Shown here: in pieces, positions 32,095 to 41,425 of the stretch | How the letters are laid out: the number at the start of each line of letters is the position of its first letter | Numbering within the stretch: position 1 is the first letter of the stretch | Source: Archangium violaceum | GTDB taxonomy: Bacteria > Myxococcota > Myxococcia > Myxococcales > Myxococcaceae | Direction: 5' to 3' | NCBI RefSeq assembly: GCF_016887565.1 | Contig: NZ_CP069396.1 | Span: forward strand, 12,630,001-12,694,000 | Length of the DNA stretch: 64,000 nt | Notes under the pieces: model-generated | Seen by the model: only the letters and a program-made list of their open reading frames with translations | What the model was told of the DNA's origin: nothing | Database searches by the model: none | Translations under genes and position numbers: made by a program

Positions 32095-34572
32095 ATGCAT
32101 TCGAAGCCTCTGCCGACCGACGCGAGCCCCCGTCCTCCTGAGTTGCACGGCACGACGGCCGCACTGGCCCGGCGCGAGCGCTACCTGACCGCACTGGTGG
32201 AGATTCAGCAGCGGCTGCTGGCGGCCTCGCCCACGGAGAATTTCCACGAGACCCTGGTGGAGCCGCTGGGAGAGGCCTCGGGAGCCAGCCGGGCCTACAT
32301 CTTCGAGGCCCACCGCTCCCCGGACGGCAACCTGCTCTTCAGCCAGCGCGCCGAGTGGTGCGCGCCCGGAGTGAAGCCGGAGATCGCCAACCCGGAGCTG
32401 CAGGAGATGCACCTCGAGCAGCAGCTGCCGCACGTCTACGAGCTGCTGTCGCGAGGGCAGATCCTCTCCTCGCTGGTGAAGGACCTGCCCGACGAGGAGC
32501 GCAGGCTCCTGGAGTCGCAGGACATCCTCTCCGTGCTCTCACTGCCGCTGTGGGTGCACGGCACGCTGTCGGGCTTCATCGGCTTCGACAACTGCGTGGA
32601 GGCGCGGGAGTGGGAGAAGCTGGAGGTGGACCTGCTGTGGGCGGCGGCCGGAGCCATCGCGCTGGCGATGGAGCAGCGGCAGTCGGCGCGGTCGCTGCGC
32701 GAGCGGGAGCTGCGCTTCCGGCGCATCGCGGAGAACGCCTCGGACGTGCTGTACCGCTACCAGCTGGCGGGCACGCGCAGCTTCGCCTTCGTCAGCGGCG
32801 TGGTGACGAAGAACCTGGGCTTCACCCCGGAGGAGCACTACCGGGACCCCGAGCTGTGGCACCGGCAGATGCACCCGGAGGACCGGGAGGTGCTGGAGCA
32901 GCTGCTGGCCGAGCCCGAGAAACATGACTCGCCGGTGGTGGTGCGCTTCACCCGGCGGGACGGGCGCACGGTGTGGCTGCAGCACGTGGTGACGCCGGTG
33001 ATGGACGCCTCGGGGCTGTGCGTGGCGGTGGAGGGCATCGCCCGGGACATCACCGAGCGGCGCCAGTTCGAGGAGGCCCTCAAGCTGTCCGAGGCCAGCT
33101 TCCGCATCCTCCTGGAGGGCGTGCCGGACCCGGCGGCGATTCAACGCGACGGGCGCATCGTCTACGCCAACGCGGCGCTGGTGTCCTCGCTGGGCTTCGC
33201 GCGCCCGCAGGAGCTGATGGGGCGGCGGCTGCGGGAGTTCGTGCTGGACGAGTCACCCGCGCCCGAGGGCTCGGTGGCGCTGGTGACGGGCGAGCGGCGG
33301 CTGATGCGGCGGGACGGGAAGGTGCGCGTGGCGGAGTTCGCCTCGCTGCCGCTGCTCTTCGATGGCGAGCCGGCCGTGGTGTCCATCGCGCGCGACGTCA
33401 CCGAGCAGCGCCAGTTGCAGAGCCGCCTGTCCCTGGCGGACCGGATGGCCTCCATGGGCACGCTGGCGGCGGGCATCGCCCATGAAATCAACAACCCGCT
33501 GGCCTTCGTCATCTCCAACCTGGGCTTCCTGGCGGAGGAGATGAGCCGCTCGCCCGTGCTCGCGCGGGGCCCGGAGGAGTGGCGCTCGGTGCTGGCCGAG
33601 GCCCGCGAGGGCGCCGAGCGCGTGCGTCAAATCGTGCGCCAGCTCAAGGCCTTCTCGAGGCCGGACGAGGAGCGGGTGGAGCCGGTGGACGTGCACGCGG
33701 TGCTGGAGTCGGCGGTGACGCTGGCCGACAACGAAATCAAGCACCGGGCGCGGCTGCGGCGCGAGTACGGGCCGGTGCCGCGCGTCATGGGCAACGAGGG
33801 TCGGCTGTGCCAGGTGTTCCTCAACCTGGTAGTGAACGCGGCGCAGGCCATCCCCGAGGGCGCGGCGGAGCGGAATGAAATCCGCCTGGTGACGCGCGGG
33901 GCCCCGGACGGCCGGGTGACGGTGGAGGTGCAGGACACGGGCTCGGGCATCCCCCGGGAGGTGCTCGGGCGCATCTTCGACCCCTTCTACACGACGAAGC
34001 CGGTGGGCGTGGGCACGGGCCTGGGCCTGTCCATCTGCCACGGCATCATCACCAGCCTGGGCGGGGACATCTCCGTGGAGAGCGAACTGGGCCAGGGCAC
34101 CACGGTGCGCGTGGTGCTGCCCGCCGCCGAGGAGTGCGCCCGGGTGGACAAGCCGGTACAGGCCCCGCAGCTGGCACCCACGGCGCAGCGGGGACGGGTG
34201 CTCATCGTGGACGACGAGCCCGCGGTGGGACGCTCGCTGAGGCGGATCCTGCGCGAGCACGACGTGGAGCTGGCCACCAGCGGGCGGCAGGCGCTGGAGC
34301 GGCTGACGGTGGATGGGCGCTTCCACGTCATCCTGTGCGACGTGATGATGCCGGACCTGGGAGGCAAGGACCTGTACGAGGCCATCCAGCAGGGCGGCTC
34401 GGGGCTGGAGCAACGCTTCGTGTTCGTCTCCGGCGGGGCGTTCACCCCGGGGGCGAGGGACTTCCTGGCGCGGGTGCCCAACCCCACCCTGGAGAAGCCC
34501 TTCGACGAGGCCGCGGTGAAGCGCGTGGTGCGCGAGCTGGTGCTGCGCAACGCGGAGGCCGTGGGGCTCTGA
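32095..34572 (+). CDS. Hybrid sensor histidine kinase (GAF-PAS-PAS-HisKA-HATPase-REC)
   Basis: The 825-residue protein is cytoplasmic. A GAF domain covers about residues 25-200 (ASGASRAYIFEAHRS), two PAS domains follow at 205-330 and 335-450 (each ending in ARDITERRQFEEAL or ARDVTEQRQLQSRL), then NtrB-like HisKA with AAGIAHEINNPLAFVISN near 457. The ATPase has NLVVNAAQAIPEG and QDTGSGIPREVLGRIFDPF. The C-terminal receiver has VLIVDDEPAVGRSL near 702 and phospho-acceptor Asp in LCDVMMPDLGG near 748. The fused receiver explains why no separate regulator is needed for this one. Output is unknown. The start at 32095 was chosen by frame and domain position. Confidence 0.92.
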   Translation: MHSKPLPTDASPRPPELHGTTAALARRERYLTALVEIQQRLLAASPTENFHETLVEPLGEASGASRAYIFEAHRSPDGNLLFSQRAEWCAPGVKPEIANPELQEMHLEQQLPHVYELLSRGQILSSLVKDLPDEERRLLESQDILSVLSLPLWVHGTLSGFIGFDNCVEAREWEKLEVDLLWAAAGAIALAMEQRQSARSLRERELRFRRIAENASDVLYRYQLAGTRSFAFVSGVVTKNLGFTPEEHYRDPELWHRQMHPEDREVLEQLLAEPEKHDSPVVVRFTRRDGRTVWLQHVVTPVMDASGLCVAVEGIARDITERRQFEEALKLSEASFRILLEGVPDPAAIQRDGRIVYANAALVSSLGFARPQELMGRRLREFVLDESPAPEGSVALVTGERRLMRRDGKVRVAEFASLPLLFDGEPAVVSIARDVTEQRQLQSRLSLADRMASMGTLAAGIAHEINNPLAFVISNLGFLAEEMSRSPVLARGPEEWRSVLAEAREGAERVRQIVRQLKAFSRPDEERVEPVDVHAVLESAVTLADNEIKHRARLRREYGPVPRVMGNEGRLCQVFLNLVVNAAQAIPEGAAERNEIRLVTRGAPDGRVTVEVQDTGSGIPREVLGRIFDPFYTTKPVGVGTGLGLSICHGIITSLGGDISVESELGQGTTVRVVLPAAEECARVDKPVQAPQLAPTAQRGRVLIVDDEPAVGRSLRRILREHDVELATSGRQALERLTVDGRFHVILCDVMMPDLGGKDLYEAIQQGGSGLEQRFVFVSGGAFTPGARDFLARVPNPTLEKPFDEAAVKRVVRELVLRNAEAVGL

Positions 34573-34607
34573 GCGGAGCGGCCACGGCCAGGCGAACGCG
34601 CGGGAGA

Positions 34608-35411
34608 CTACGGGTAGAGCGCGCGGCAGCCCGTCTTGTCCAGGGGGGTCAGCACCAGGTCGCCCGTCTGCGTGCCGGAGCACTGGGGGTAGTGCATGAC
34701 GGAGGACGTGTCGTAGCTGGTCAGCGCACGCCAGTTGGAGTCCTCGTAGCAACCGGAGGTGGTGGACCGGGTGTGCTCGTGGCGGAAGCCGAGCACGTGG
34801 CCCAGCTCATGGCGAATCACTCCGGTGAGCGTCCAGGCGCCCAGGCTGCCGAACGCGCTCGAGTCGATGAGGAGGTTGCGGCTCGCGCGGCTGGTGCAGG
34901 GGAAGAACGCGCGCGCCACGTAGCCGGCGCCACTCACCTGACGCACGTCGAACACCACCGCCGTCTGGCTCGCGGTGCAGTTGGAGTCGTAAGCGCTGCT
35001 GTGGATGAAGTTGACGTTGCAGGAGGCCTCCCAGGCCGCGGCCGCGCTGTTCATCGCGCTCACCACGGTGCTGTAGCGCGAGCCGAAGGACGAGGAGCTC
35101 ACGCAGTAAGTGAGATTACGAGCCTGGGTAGAGCTCCACTTACAGTCCGCTCCATTCACGTAATAGACGGCCAGTCCCTTCCCGCTCGTGCCCGTACCCT
35201 TGATGAAGTTGTCGTAGTACTCGCGCAGCCCCTCGACGCGCTCGACCGCCTCGTCTCCGTTGACGACGTAGACCTCGCCCTCGTCCTGGATGGCCCCGGC
35301 CTTGAACTCCTCGAAAGAGGGAACCTTCTCCTGGGGGGCCTCGGAACCACCGCAGGCGACACCGAAGAAGGCCACACCCGCGAGCAACGTCATCGAACGA
35401 GCAGTCCGCAT
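34608..35411 (-). CDS. M57-like HExxH metalloprotease lipoprotein
   Basis: This 267-residue metzincin-like protease starts MRTARSMTLLAGVAFFGVACGG with a lipobox (GVAC). It has the zinc motif HELGHVLGFRHEH near residue 205 (HExxHxxGxxH) and the Met-turn VMHYPQC near 240, so all zinc ligands are present. It resembles the M57 (dual-action HEIGH) or matrixin-like proteases frequent in myxobacteria. Disulfides are likely (CKWSS, CVSSS, CNVNF, CTAS, CTSR, CYEDS, CSGTQ, CRALYP). A propeptide-like acidic region (EKVPSFEEFKAG) precedes the catalytic part. It is divergent from the VWA gene by 200 bases and convergent with the hybrid kinase gene, 35 bases apart. Confidence 0.82.
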   Translation of the reverse strand: MRTARSMTLLAGVAFFGVACGGSEAPQEKVPSFEEFKAGAIQDEGEVYVVNGDEAVERVEGLREYYDNFIKGTGTSGKGLAVYYVNGADCKWSSTQARNLTYCVSSSSFGSRYSTVVSAMNSAAAAWEASCNVNFIHSSAYDSNCTASQTAVVFDVRQVSGAGYVARAFFPCTSRASRNLLIDSSAFGSLGAWTLTGVIRHELGHVLGFRHEHTRSTTSGCYEDSNWRALTSYDTSSVMHYPQCSGTQTGDLVLTPLDKTGCRALYP

Positions 35412-35613
35412 CGAATCCCCACTTTCGCCAATCTTCCAGTCCTGACGGCTTAGGCAGGGTAGCATGATGGGCTGGCCTCAATGGCAGACACCTGGCCGAG
35501 GGAATCGGGGGCATCGGTCGATTGCCGGACCCTCCTCCTCCTGACGGATGCGGCGGGCGCTTCACCTGGGACAGGCTGCGATCCCGTCCTCCCCCGCATT
35601 CCGAGGTCTCTCG

Positions 35614-37020
35614 ATGAACCGGACAACGCTGCTGCTGGCCACCGCCGCACTGCTCGCCCTCGTGGCGGGGGTGGTGGGCCTGCCCCGCCAGAAGGACACG
35701 AGCCACACGGTGGCCCAGCCCGGCGAGGCGCCCACGGGCGTGGTGCTGCAACCCGTCGCGGCCAGGAACGGCGTGCTGACGCTGGAGGGCAAGCTGTCCG
35801 GCGCATACCTGATGGCCGGACCGAGCGAGGCCTATGCCGCCCTCACGGTGCGCGCGGACAAGGCCCGGAACGCGGAGACGCGGCAGCCGGTGAGCCTGGC
35901 GCTGGTCATCGACCGCTCGGGCTCCATGCGCGGGCAGAAGCTGGAAGACGCCCGGCGCGCGGCGCGCACGCTGGTGGAGCGCCTGGGCCTGGAGGACCGG
36001 CTGGCCCTGGTGCACTACGGCACGGACGTGAGCGTCTTCCCCAGCACCGCGGTGACGGAGGAGGCGCGCGCGAGGATGCTGGCCTTCGTGGACGCCATCG
36101 AGGACGAGGGCTCCACCAACATCAGCGGAGGCCTGGAGGCGGCGGCCCAGGAGCTGCGGGCGTACGCGAGGAGCTTCCGGGTGAGCCGCATCGTGCTGCT
36201 GAGCGACGGGCAGCCCACCGCGGGGCTCATGGAGGAGAGCGAGCTGCGGCGGCTGGCGAGCAACTTCCAGCGCGAGGGCATGACGGTGAGCGCCCTGGGC
36301 GTGGGCGAGGACTTCAACGAGCGGCTGATGCGGGGCATGGCCGAGGAGGGCGGCGGCTTCTACGGCTACATCCAGGACTCGGAGCAGCTGGCGGACATCT
36401 TCCGGCGCGAGCTGGAGCAGGCGGCGGGCACGGTGGCGCGCGGGGTGGAGCTGCGGCTGGAGCTGCCCGAGGGCGTCACGGACGCGGAGGCCATGGGCAT
36501 GCCGTCACGGCGCGAGGGCCGCACCCTGGTGGTGCCGCTGTACGACCTGGCCGGCGGCCAGGACACGCGGGTGGTGGTGAAGCTGACACTCGCGCTGGAC
36601 GCCACCGAGGCCCCCCGGGGCGTGCTGAGCACGCGGCTGAAGTACTGGGACGTGCTGGCCGAGCGCCAGACGGAAGTGGTCCTGAGCCTGACGGCGAAGG
36701 TGACGGAGGACGAGGCGCTGGTGCGGGCCAACCTGGACCAGGAGGTGCGGGTGCACGCGGTGCGGGCGCTCGGGGCCCGGGAAATGCAAGCGGCGGCCGA
36801 GCAGATGAAGCAGGGCAACCGGGAGAAGGCCCTGGGCATGCTGGACAACGCCCGGCGGCTCTTCGGCTCGTCGGCCGAGGCGCTGGCGGGGGAGGTTGCG
36901 GACGTGGACCGAACGAAGGCAGCCTACCTCAACGCCCAGGATGAAACCTCCGTGCGGCGTGAGGCGTTACAGCTTCATCGCAAGTCGCTGAAGACCTTCG
37001 GACAGAACAACGCCTACTGA
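35614..37020 (+). CDS. Exported/anchored von Willebrand factor A (VWA) domain protein
   Basis: The 468-residue protein starts MNRTTLLLATAALLALVAGVV with a hydrophobic anchor. The VWA domain at residues 90-270 has an intact MIDAS: DRSGSMRG, the Thr region in STNISGG, and LLSDGQPTAGL. A C-terminal helical part (ALGAREMQAAAEQMKQGNREKALGMLDNARRLF, residues 385-430) has a TPR-like rhythm. VWA proteins with this layout bind metal-dependent partners at the envelope. ATG 35614 is chosen for the hydrophobic N-end with GAGG upstream. The next gene begins 14 bases downstream and encodes a membrane/coiled-coil protein, so the two are probably one operon and perhaps one complex. Confidence 0.82.
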   Translation: MNRTTLLLATAALLALVAGVVGLPRQKDTSHTVAQPGEAPTGVVLQPVAARNGVLTLEGKLSGAYLMAGPSEAYAALTVRADKARNAETRQPVSLALVIDRSGSMRGQKLEDARRAARTLVERLGLEDRLALVHYGTDVSVFPSTAVTEEARARMLAFVDAIEDEGSTNISGGLEAAAQELRAYARSFRVSRIVLLSDGQPTAGLMEESELRRLASNFQREGMTVSALGVGEDFNERLMRGMAEEGGGFYGYIQDSEQLADIFRRELEQAAGTVARGVELRLELPEGVTDAEAMGMPSRREGRTLVVPLYDLAGGQDTRVVVKLTLALDATEAPRGVLSTRLKYWDVLAERQTEVVLSLTAKVTEDEALVRANLDQEVRVHAVRALGAREMQAAAEQMKQGNREKALGMLDNARRLFGSSAEALAGEVADVDRTKAAYLNAQDETSVRREALQLHRKSLKTFGQNNAY

Positions 37021-37033
37021 AAGGCCCGTCGTC

Positions 37034-38128
37034 ATGCCCCTGTCGGTGCAGCTCCAGGAACGCGAGGACTTCGAGGTACGCACGCTGCGAGCGCTGGGAG
37101 GAGGCGCGCTCGCGGGCGTGTGCGCGGTGGTGGCCTCGCGGCTGCGTGTGCCCGTGGACCTGGGCCTCCTCGCGGTGACGGGGGCGGCCCTCGCCAGCGC
37201 GCGGGTGGACTGGAAGGTGCGGGTGGGGATGCTGGTGGGCCTGCCCGTGCTCCTCGGCATCCCGGATGTGCTGAATCTCCCGACCCCCCTGGCCGAGTCC
37301 TGCATGGGCGCGCTGGCGGCCGGAGTGGTGGGCTGGCTGGGCACGAAGTGGCGGCCGAAGCCGTTGCAGGTGCTGGCCGGAGCGGTGGGCGCCGGGGCGC
37401 TGGTGCCCCTGGGATTCTTCGTGAAGCAGGTGATGGACGCGCGGCTGTTCGACGGCCGGCTGGGGGCGCTGGGCGCGGTGGTGGGCCTGGCGACGGTGGC
37501 GCTCTTCTGGAGCGTGGGGACGCTGGCGGCGCACGTGCAGGTGCACGGGGACGCGCTGGAGGCGCGGGGCACGGGGCTGGAGAAGCAGCTGTCCGGCGAG
37601 GCCCAGGAGCTGGTGGCTCGCGCGGTGGAGCTCTACCGCCAGTGCCAGAAGGAGGCGGGGCGGCTGACGGCGGGGCCGGGGAAGACGGAGCTGGTGGGCG
37701 TGCTGGAGAAGATGGCGCGCGAGGTCTTCTCCCTGGCGGAGACGCACGCGGGGCTCGAGGCGCAGCTCAAGGCGGTGCAGAAGGGCAGCGTGGACGCACA
37801 GGTGAAGGAGCTGCGGGCGAAGGCGGCCGCGGCGACGGACGCGGTGGCGCGGCGGCAGCTGGAGCTGGCGGCCTCGTCCCTGGGCGAGGAGCTCAACAAC
37901 CTGGAGGTGCTGGGGCGCAAGCGCGAGCGTCTGCTGGCGCAGCTGCACGCACAGGTGGCGCTGCTGGAGCGGGCGCGGGTGTCGCTGGTGGGCGTCCAGG
38001 GCGGTGACCTGGGCTCGAAGGGCGCGCAGGCCGCGCAGCTCGCGCGCAAGCTGGCCGCGCTGGGCGAGGACGGCTCGGGCGAATCCGCCCCGGCCCCGGT
38101 GCCCGAGTCCACCAAGGTGCTGGGCTGA
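37034..38128 (+). CDS. Membrane protein with long C-terminal coiled coil
   Basis: The 364-residue protein has about five hydrophobic segments between residues 20 and 165 (GGALAGVCAVVASRL, VGMLVGLPVLLGIPDVL, CMGALAAGVVGWLG, VLAGAVGAGALVPLGFFV and GALGAVVGLATVALFWSVGTL). They are followed by a long soluble coiled coil (residues 170-335) rich in Glu, Gln, Lys and Leu. The last 25 residues are low-complexity (SGESAPAPVPESTK). No catalytic motif is seen. It follows the VWA gene by 14 bases on the same strand, so it may serve as a membrane partner of the VWA protein. I do not recognise the family. Confidence 0.7.
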   Translation: MPLSVQLQEREDFEVRTLRALGGGALAGVCAVVASRLRVPVDLGLLAVTGAALASARVDWKVRVGMLVGLPVLLGIPDVLNLPTPLAESCMGALAAGVVGWLGTKWRPKPLQVLAGAVGAGALVPLGFFVKQVMDARLFDGRLGALGAVVGLATVALFWSVGTLAAHVQVHGDALEARGTGLEKQLSGEAQELVARAVELYRQCQKEAGRLTAGPGKTELVGVLEKMAREVFSLAETHAGLEAQLKAVQKGSVDAQVKELRAKAAAATDAVARRQLELAASSLGEELNNLEVLGRKRERLLAQLHAQVALLERARVSLVGVQGGDLGSKGAQAAQLARKLAALGEDGSGESAPAPVPESTKVLG

Positions 38129-38279
38129 TCCGGGAATTGAAGCCCCAGCGGACTTAATAAGTCGTAACACAACGGATTGGATCTTCTTCCGGTAATCTCG
38201 GAAAGCGAGACGGGTCCCCACAACCCGCTCTCGCCGTCCCACCCCCCCTCACTCCAAGTCCTGGAGAAGGATCCGACCC

Positions 38280-39986
38280 GTGCGCATGACAGAACCCTCC
38301 CCGAGGTACACCCTCCTCGGTCGCCTCCTGGCGGCCGTGCTCTCCCTCACCCTGGCGGCCTGCGGTGGCGTGCCGCAGGACGGGGCGGGCGATGACATCA
38401 CCAGCACCCAGGAAGCGCCGCTGGCCAGCGTCCGGCTGCGGCTGATGGCGGCCAACATCACCAGCGGCAACCTGCAGAGCTACGACCCGGGCGAGGGCAT
38501 CCGCATCTTCCAGGGCACGAAGCCAGACGTGGTGATGATCCAGGAGTTCAACTACGGGGACAACTCGGCCAGCGCCATCCGCGGCTTCGTCAACACCGCG
38601 TTCGGCTCGAGCTTCTCCTACTACCGCGAGGCCGGCGCGCAGATTCCCAACGGCATCATCAGCCGCTACCCCATCATCGCCTCGGGCGAGTGGGACGACA
38701 CGCAGGTCACCAACCGCGACTTCGCCTGGGCGCGCATCGACGTGCCGGGGCCCAAGGACCTCTGGGTGGTGAGCGTGCACCTGCTCACCGCGGATGCCAC
38801 CACGCGCAACACCGAGGCGAGCAACCTCGTCAACTTCATCAAGTCCAACATCCCCACGGGCGACTACCTGGCCATCGGCGGTGACCTCAACACCGACAGC
38901 CGCTCCGAGTCCTGCTTCACCACCTTCGCCCAGGTGGTGACGACGAGCAGCCCGTACCCGGCGGATCGCAACGGCAACACCAACACCAACGCGGCCCGCG
39001 CCAAGCCGTATGACCACGTGCTCGTGGACTCCGACCTGCGCGCCTACCAGACGTCCACCGTCATCGGCTCCAGCTCGTTCAGCGCGGGCCTGGTGGCGGA
39101 CACGCGCGTGTACTCGCCCCTGGCGGACATCTCCCCGGCGCAGAGCGCGGACAGCGGCGCCACCAACATGCAGCACATGGGCGTCATCAAGGACTTCCTC
39201 ATCCCCAGTGACACCACCACCACGGGCGTCACCGTCACCTCGCCCAACGGCGGCGAGAGCTGGGTGGTCGGCAGCAGCCACGCCATCACCTGGACGGCCT
39301 CGGGCGTGACGAACGTGAAGGTGGAGTACACGCTCAACGGCTCCACCTGGACCGTCCTCACCTCCAGCACCTCGGCCTCCACGGGCAGCTACACCTGGAC
39401 GGTGCCGAGCACCGCCACCACCACCGCCCGGGTGCGCGTGAGCGATGCCTCCAACTCCGCCATCACCGACACGAGCAACGCCGCCTTCACCCTCACCACG
39501 TCCACCGGCGGCGGCTCCGCGGTGGTGTTCATCAACGAGGTGCTCGCCAACGAGGCGGGCTCGGACGTGAACGGCGAATTCGTCGAGCTCGTCAACTCGG
39601 GCGGCGCGGCGGCGGACCTCTCCGGCTGGACCGTCTCCGACAGCACAGGCGTGAAACACACCTTCGCGAGCGGCACCACGCTGGCGGCGGGCGCCGCCAT
39701 CGTCGTGTTCGGCGGCTCCTCGGGGATTCCCTCGGGCCTGACCAACGCGGTGGCCGCCACCACGGGCACCCTCGCCCTGGGCAACAGCGGCGACACCGTG
39801 ACGGTGAAGAACGCGTCGGGCACGACGGTGAACACCACCACCTATACCTCGTCGCTCGCGGGCACCGACGGCGTGTCGATGAACCGCAGCCCGGATGGCT
39901 CCAGCAGTGGCTCCTTCGTGCTGCACACCACCCTGTCGAGCGCGTCGACCTCACCCGGCAAGCGCGTGAGCGGCTCCGCCTTCTGA
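38280..39986 (+). CDS. Exported EEP-family nuclease/phosphatase-like protein with lamin-tail domain
   Basis: The 568-residue protein begins at GTG 38280 or ATG 38286 and has a lipobox-type signal (LSLTLAACGG). Residues 45-300 look like an endonuclease/exonuclease/phosphatase (EEP) fold: MAANITSG, VVMIQEFNYGDN with the catalytic Glu, DLWVVSVHLLT, GGDLNTDSR and YDHVLVDSDL with Asp-His. A PNGGESW-type Kre9/Ser-Thr-rich sandwich domain lies near 320-410. Near 420-540 a lamin-tail domain (FINEVLANEAGSDVNGEFVELVN, DLSGWTVSDSTG) follows. This trio is typical of secreted nucleases that degrade extracellular DNA, but EEP enzymes also include sphingomyelinases and phosphatases. It stands alone on the plus strand. 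Confidence 0.82.
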   Translation: MRMTEPSPRYTLLGRLLAAVLSLTLAACGGVPQDGAGDDITSTQEAPLASVRLRLMAANITSGNLQSYDPGEGIRIFQGTKPDVVMIQEFNYGDNSASAIRGFVNTAFGSSFSYYREAGAQIPNGIISRYPIIASGEWDDTQVTNRDFAWARIDVPGPKDLWVVSVHLLTADATTRNTEASNLVNFIKSNIPTGDYLAIGGDLNTDSRSESCFTTFAQVVTTSSPYPADRNGNTNTNAARAKPYDHVLVDSDLRAYQTSTVIGSSSFSAGLVADTRVYSPLADISPAQSADSGATNMQHMGVIKDFLIPSDTTTTGVTVTSPNGGESWVVGSSHAITWTASGVTNVKVEYTLNGSTWTVLTSSTSASTGSYTWTVPSTATTTARVRVSDASNSAITDTSNAAFTLTTSTGGGSAVVFINEVLANEAGSDVNGEFVELVNSGGAAADLSGWTVSDSTGVKHTFASGTTLAAGAAIVVFGGSSGIPSGLTNAVAATTGTLALGNSGDTVTVKNASGTTVNTTTYTSSLAGTDGVSMNRSPDGSSSGSFVLHTTLSSASTSPGKRVSGSAF

Positions 39987-40046
39987 CCCGAAGGTCCCGC
40001 GTCGGACCCCCTCGTTATGGTGGCGCCCCCTTTTACGAGGAGCGCC

Positions 40047-40901
40047 ATGTCACGCTGGATACTCGGATTGTTCGTTCTCACCTGGCTCGGCTGTGCCACC
40101 ACGCGCACGGCCGCGCCGGGGAGTCAGGAGCCGACCACCACCATCGAAGGAGGCGCGGGACAGCTCCGCGTCTCCGACGGCGGCAGCGGCGGCATCCCCG
40201 TGGTCTTCGTCCATGGCCTCGGCTCCAACCTCGAGGCCTGGAGCGCGCAGCTCGACCACGTCCGGGCCTCGCGCCGCGCCGTGGCGTATGACCAGCGCGG
40301 CCACGGCGGCTCGCAGCCCGCGCGGGATGGCGTCTACACCATCGAGGCCCTCGCGGAGGACCTCGACCAGGTGGTGCGCACCCTGGGCATCGAGCGCTTC
40401 GTGCTGGTAGGCCACAGCATGGCCGGCGAGGTCATCACCGCCTACGCCGAGCGCCACCCGGAGAAGCTGGCCGGGCTCGTCTACGTGGACGCCGTGGGCG
40501 ATGTCAGCCAAGCGCCTCCGGAGGTGAAGGCCTGGTTCACCCAGCCGCAGCCCGACTATGGACCCCAGCAGGCCCAGGCCGAGTTCCAGGAGATGCTCGG
40601 CCCCAACGCGAAGCCGAAGACGCGCGAGCAGGTGCTGGCCTCGGTGGCTCGAGTCGAGCCCGCCACCATCCTCGCCATCCGCCGCGCCATGGGCGCCTAC
40701 GCGCCGGGCCCCGGGCTGGCCCGCTACACCGGGCCGCGCGTCGCCATCGACGCCGAGGGGCCGCACGTCCCCTTCATGGCCGCGCACAGCATCCCCGAGG
40801 TCACCCGCGTCACCCTGCCCAACGTCTCGCACTGGCTGATGATGGACGACCCCGAGGGCTTCAACCGCGCCCTCGACCCGGTGCTGGACCGGGCGCGCTG
40901 A
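40047..40901 (+). CDS. Lipoprotein alpha/beta hydrolase
   Basis: The 284-residue protein starts MSRWILGLFVLTWLGCATTR, a lipoprotein signal with lipobox (WLGC). Fold markers are VVFVHGLGSNLEAW, DQRGHGGSQPA, nucleophile elbow GHSMAGE (Ser near residue 130), and a late His in LPNVSHWLMMDDPEG. The expected acidic residue of the triad is not obvious; the VAIDAEGPHVPFM region near residue 235 might supply it. ATG 40047 is supported by GAGGAG 7 bases before it. This is the third lipid- or ester-type lipoprotein/secreted hydrolase in the window. It is convergent with the small basic protein gene, 9 bases apart. Confidence 0.83.
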   Translation: MSRWILGLFVLTWLGCATTRTAAPGSQEPTTTIEGGAGQLRVSDGGSGGIPVVFVHGLGSNLEAWSAQLDHVRASRRAVAYDQRGHGGSQPARDGVYTIEALAEDLDQVVRTLGIERFVLVGHSMAGEVITAYAERHPEKLAGLVYVDAVGDVSQAPPEVKAWFTQPQPDYGPQQAQAEFQEMLGPNAKPKTREQVLASVARVEPATILAIRRAMGAYAPGPGLARYTGPRVAIDAEGPHVPFMAAHSIPEVTRVTLPNVSHWLMMDDPEGFNRALDPVLDRAR

Positions 40902-40910
40902 ACCGGGCGC

Positions 40911-41270
40911 CTACTTCGCGTGCTTCGACGACCGGCTCGTCCTCGCGCTCTTCTCATGGGGCTCGGGCGGCTTGAGCGCGCGCAGCCGGGCCCTGGCCGT
41001 CAGCTGGGAGAGGAGCGTGCTGGCCTCGCTCTCCTCTTCCGCCAGCCGCTGGTCGATGCGCTTCTCGATGTCCTCGCGCATCCTCCGGCCCTCGGCGAGC
41101 GCGGCGTCGATGCGGTCCCGCACCTCGCCGATGAACTCCTCCGAGGCGGCGCGGCGATACGGCGCCGTATCCCGGCGCACCGCGAGCCGACCCGCCGTGC
41201 CGCCCTTCGCCGCCCGGCGCCGCCTCACCACCGTGCGCTTGCCCGTTCCAGTCTTGCGCTTGTCCGCCAT
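40911..41270 (-). CDS. Small basic protein with coiled-coil middle, unknown function
   Basis: The 119-residue protein starts MADKRKTGTGKRTVVRRRRAAKGGTA, very basic for the first 30 residues, then a helical charged stretch ASEEFIGEVRDRIDAALAEGRRMREDIEKRIDQRLAEEESEASTLLSQL, and ends basic (SARTSRSSKHAK). The start at 41270 follows GGGAGG and removes an Arg-rich upstream extension. The basic ends suggest nucleic-acid binding and the middle a helical dimer, but no known domain is visible. It is divergent from blaI with a 229-base gap holding the operator region, so its promoter could be affected by BlaI binding. Confidence 0.65.
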   Translation of the reverse strand: MADKRKTGTGKRTVVRRRRAAKGGTAGRLAVRRDTAPYRRAASEEFIGEVRDRIDAALAEGRRMREDIEKRIDQRLAEEESEASTLLSQLTARARLRALKPPEPHEKSARTSRSSKHAK

Positions 41271-41425
41271 CCCAGCCTCCCGCTGCACATTCCGATCTCC
41301 CCGGAAGGTGGAGCGTGCGCCCTCGGCCCGGAAGTCCCCTTCCAGGGCAGTCCCCCTGCGGCCGAGCAGACAGTCGGACCACTTCCTGCCCGTCCTCTCT
41401 CCCCTCCACCCGACACCCGCTCCAT

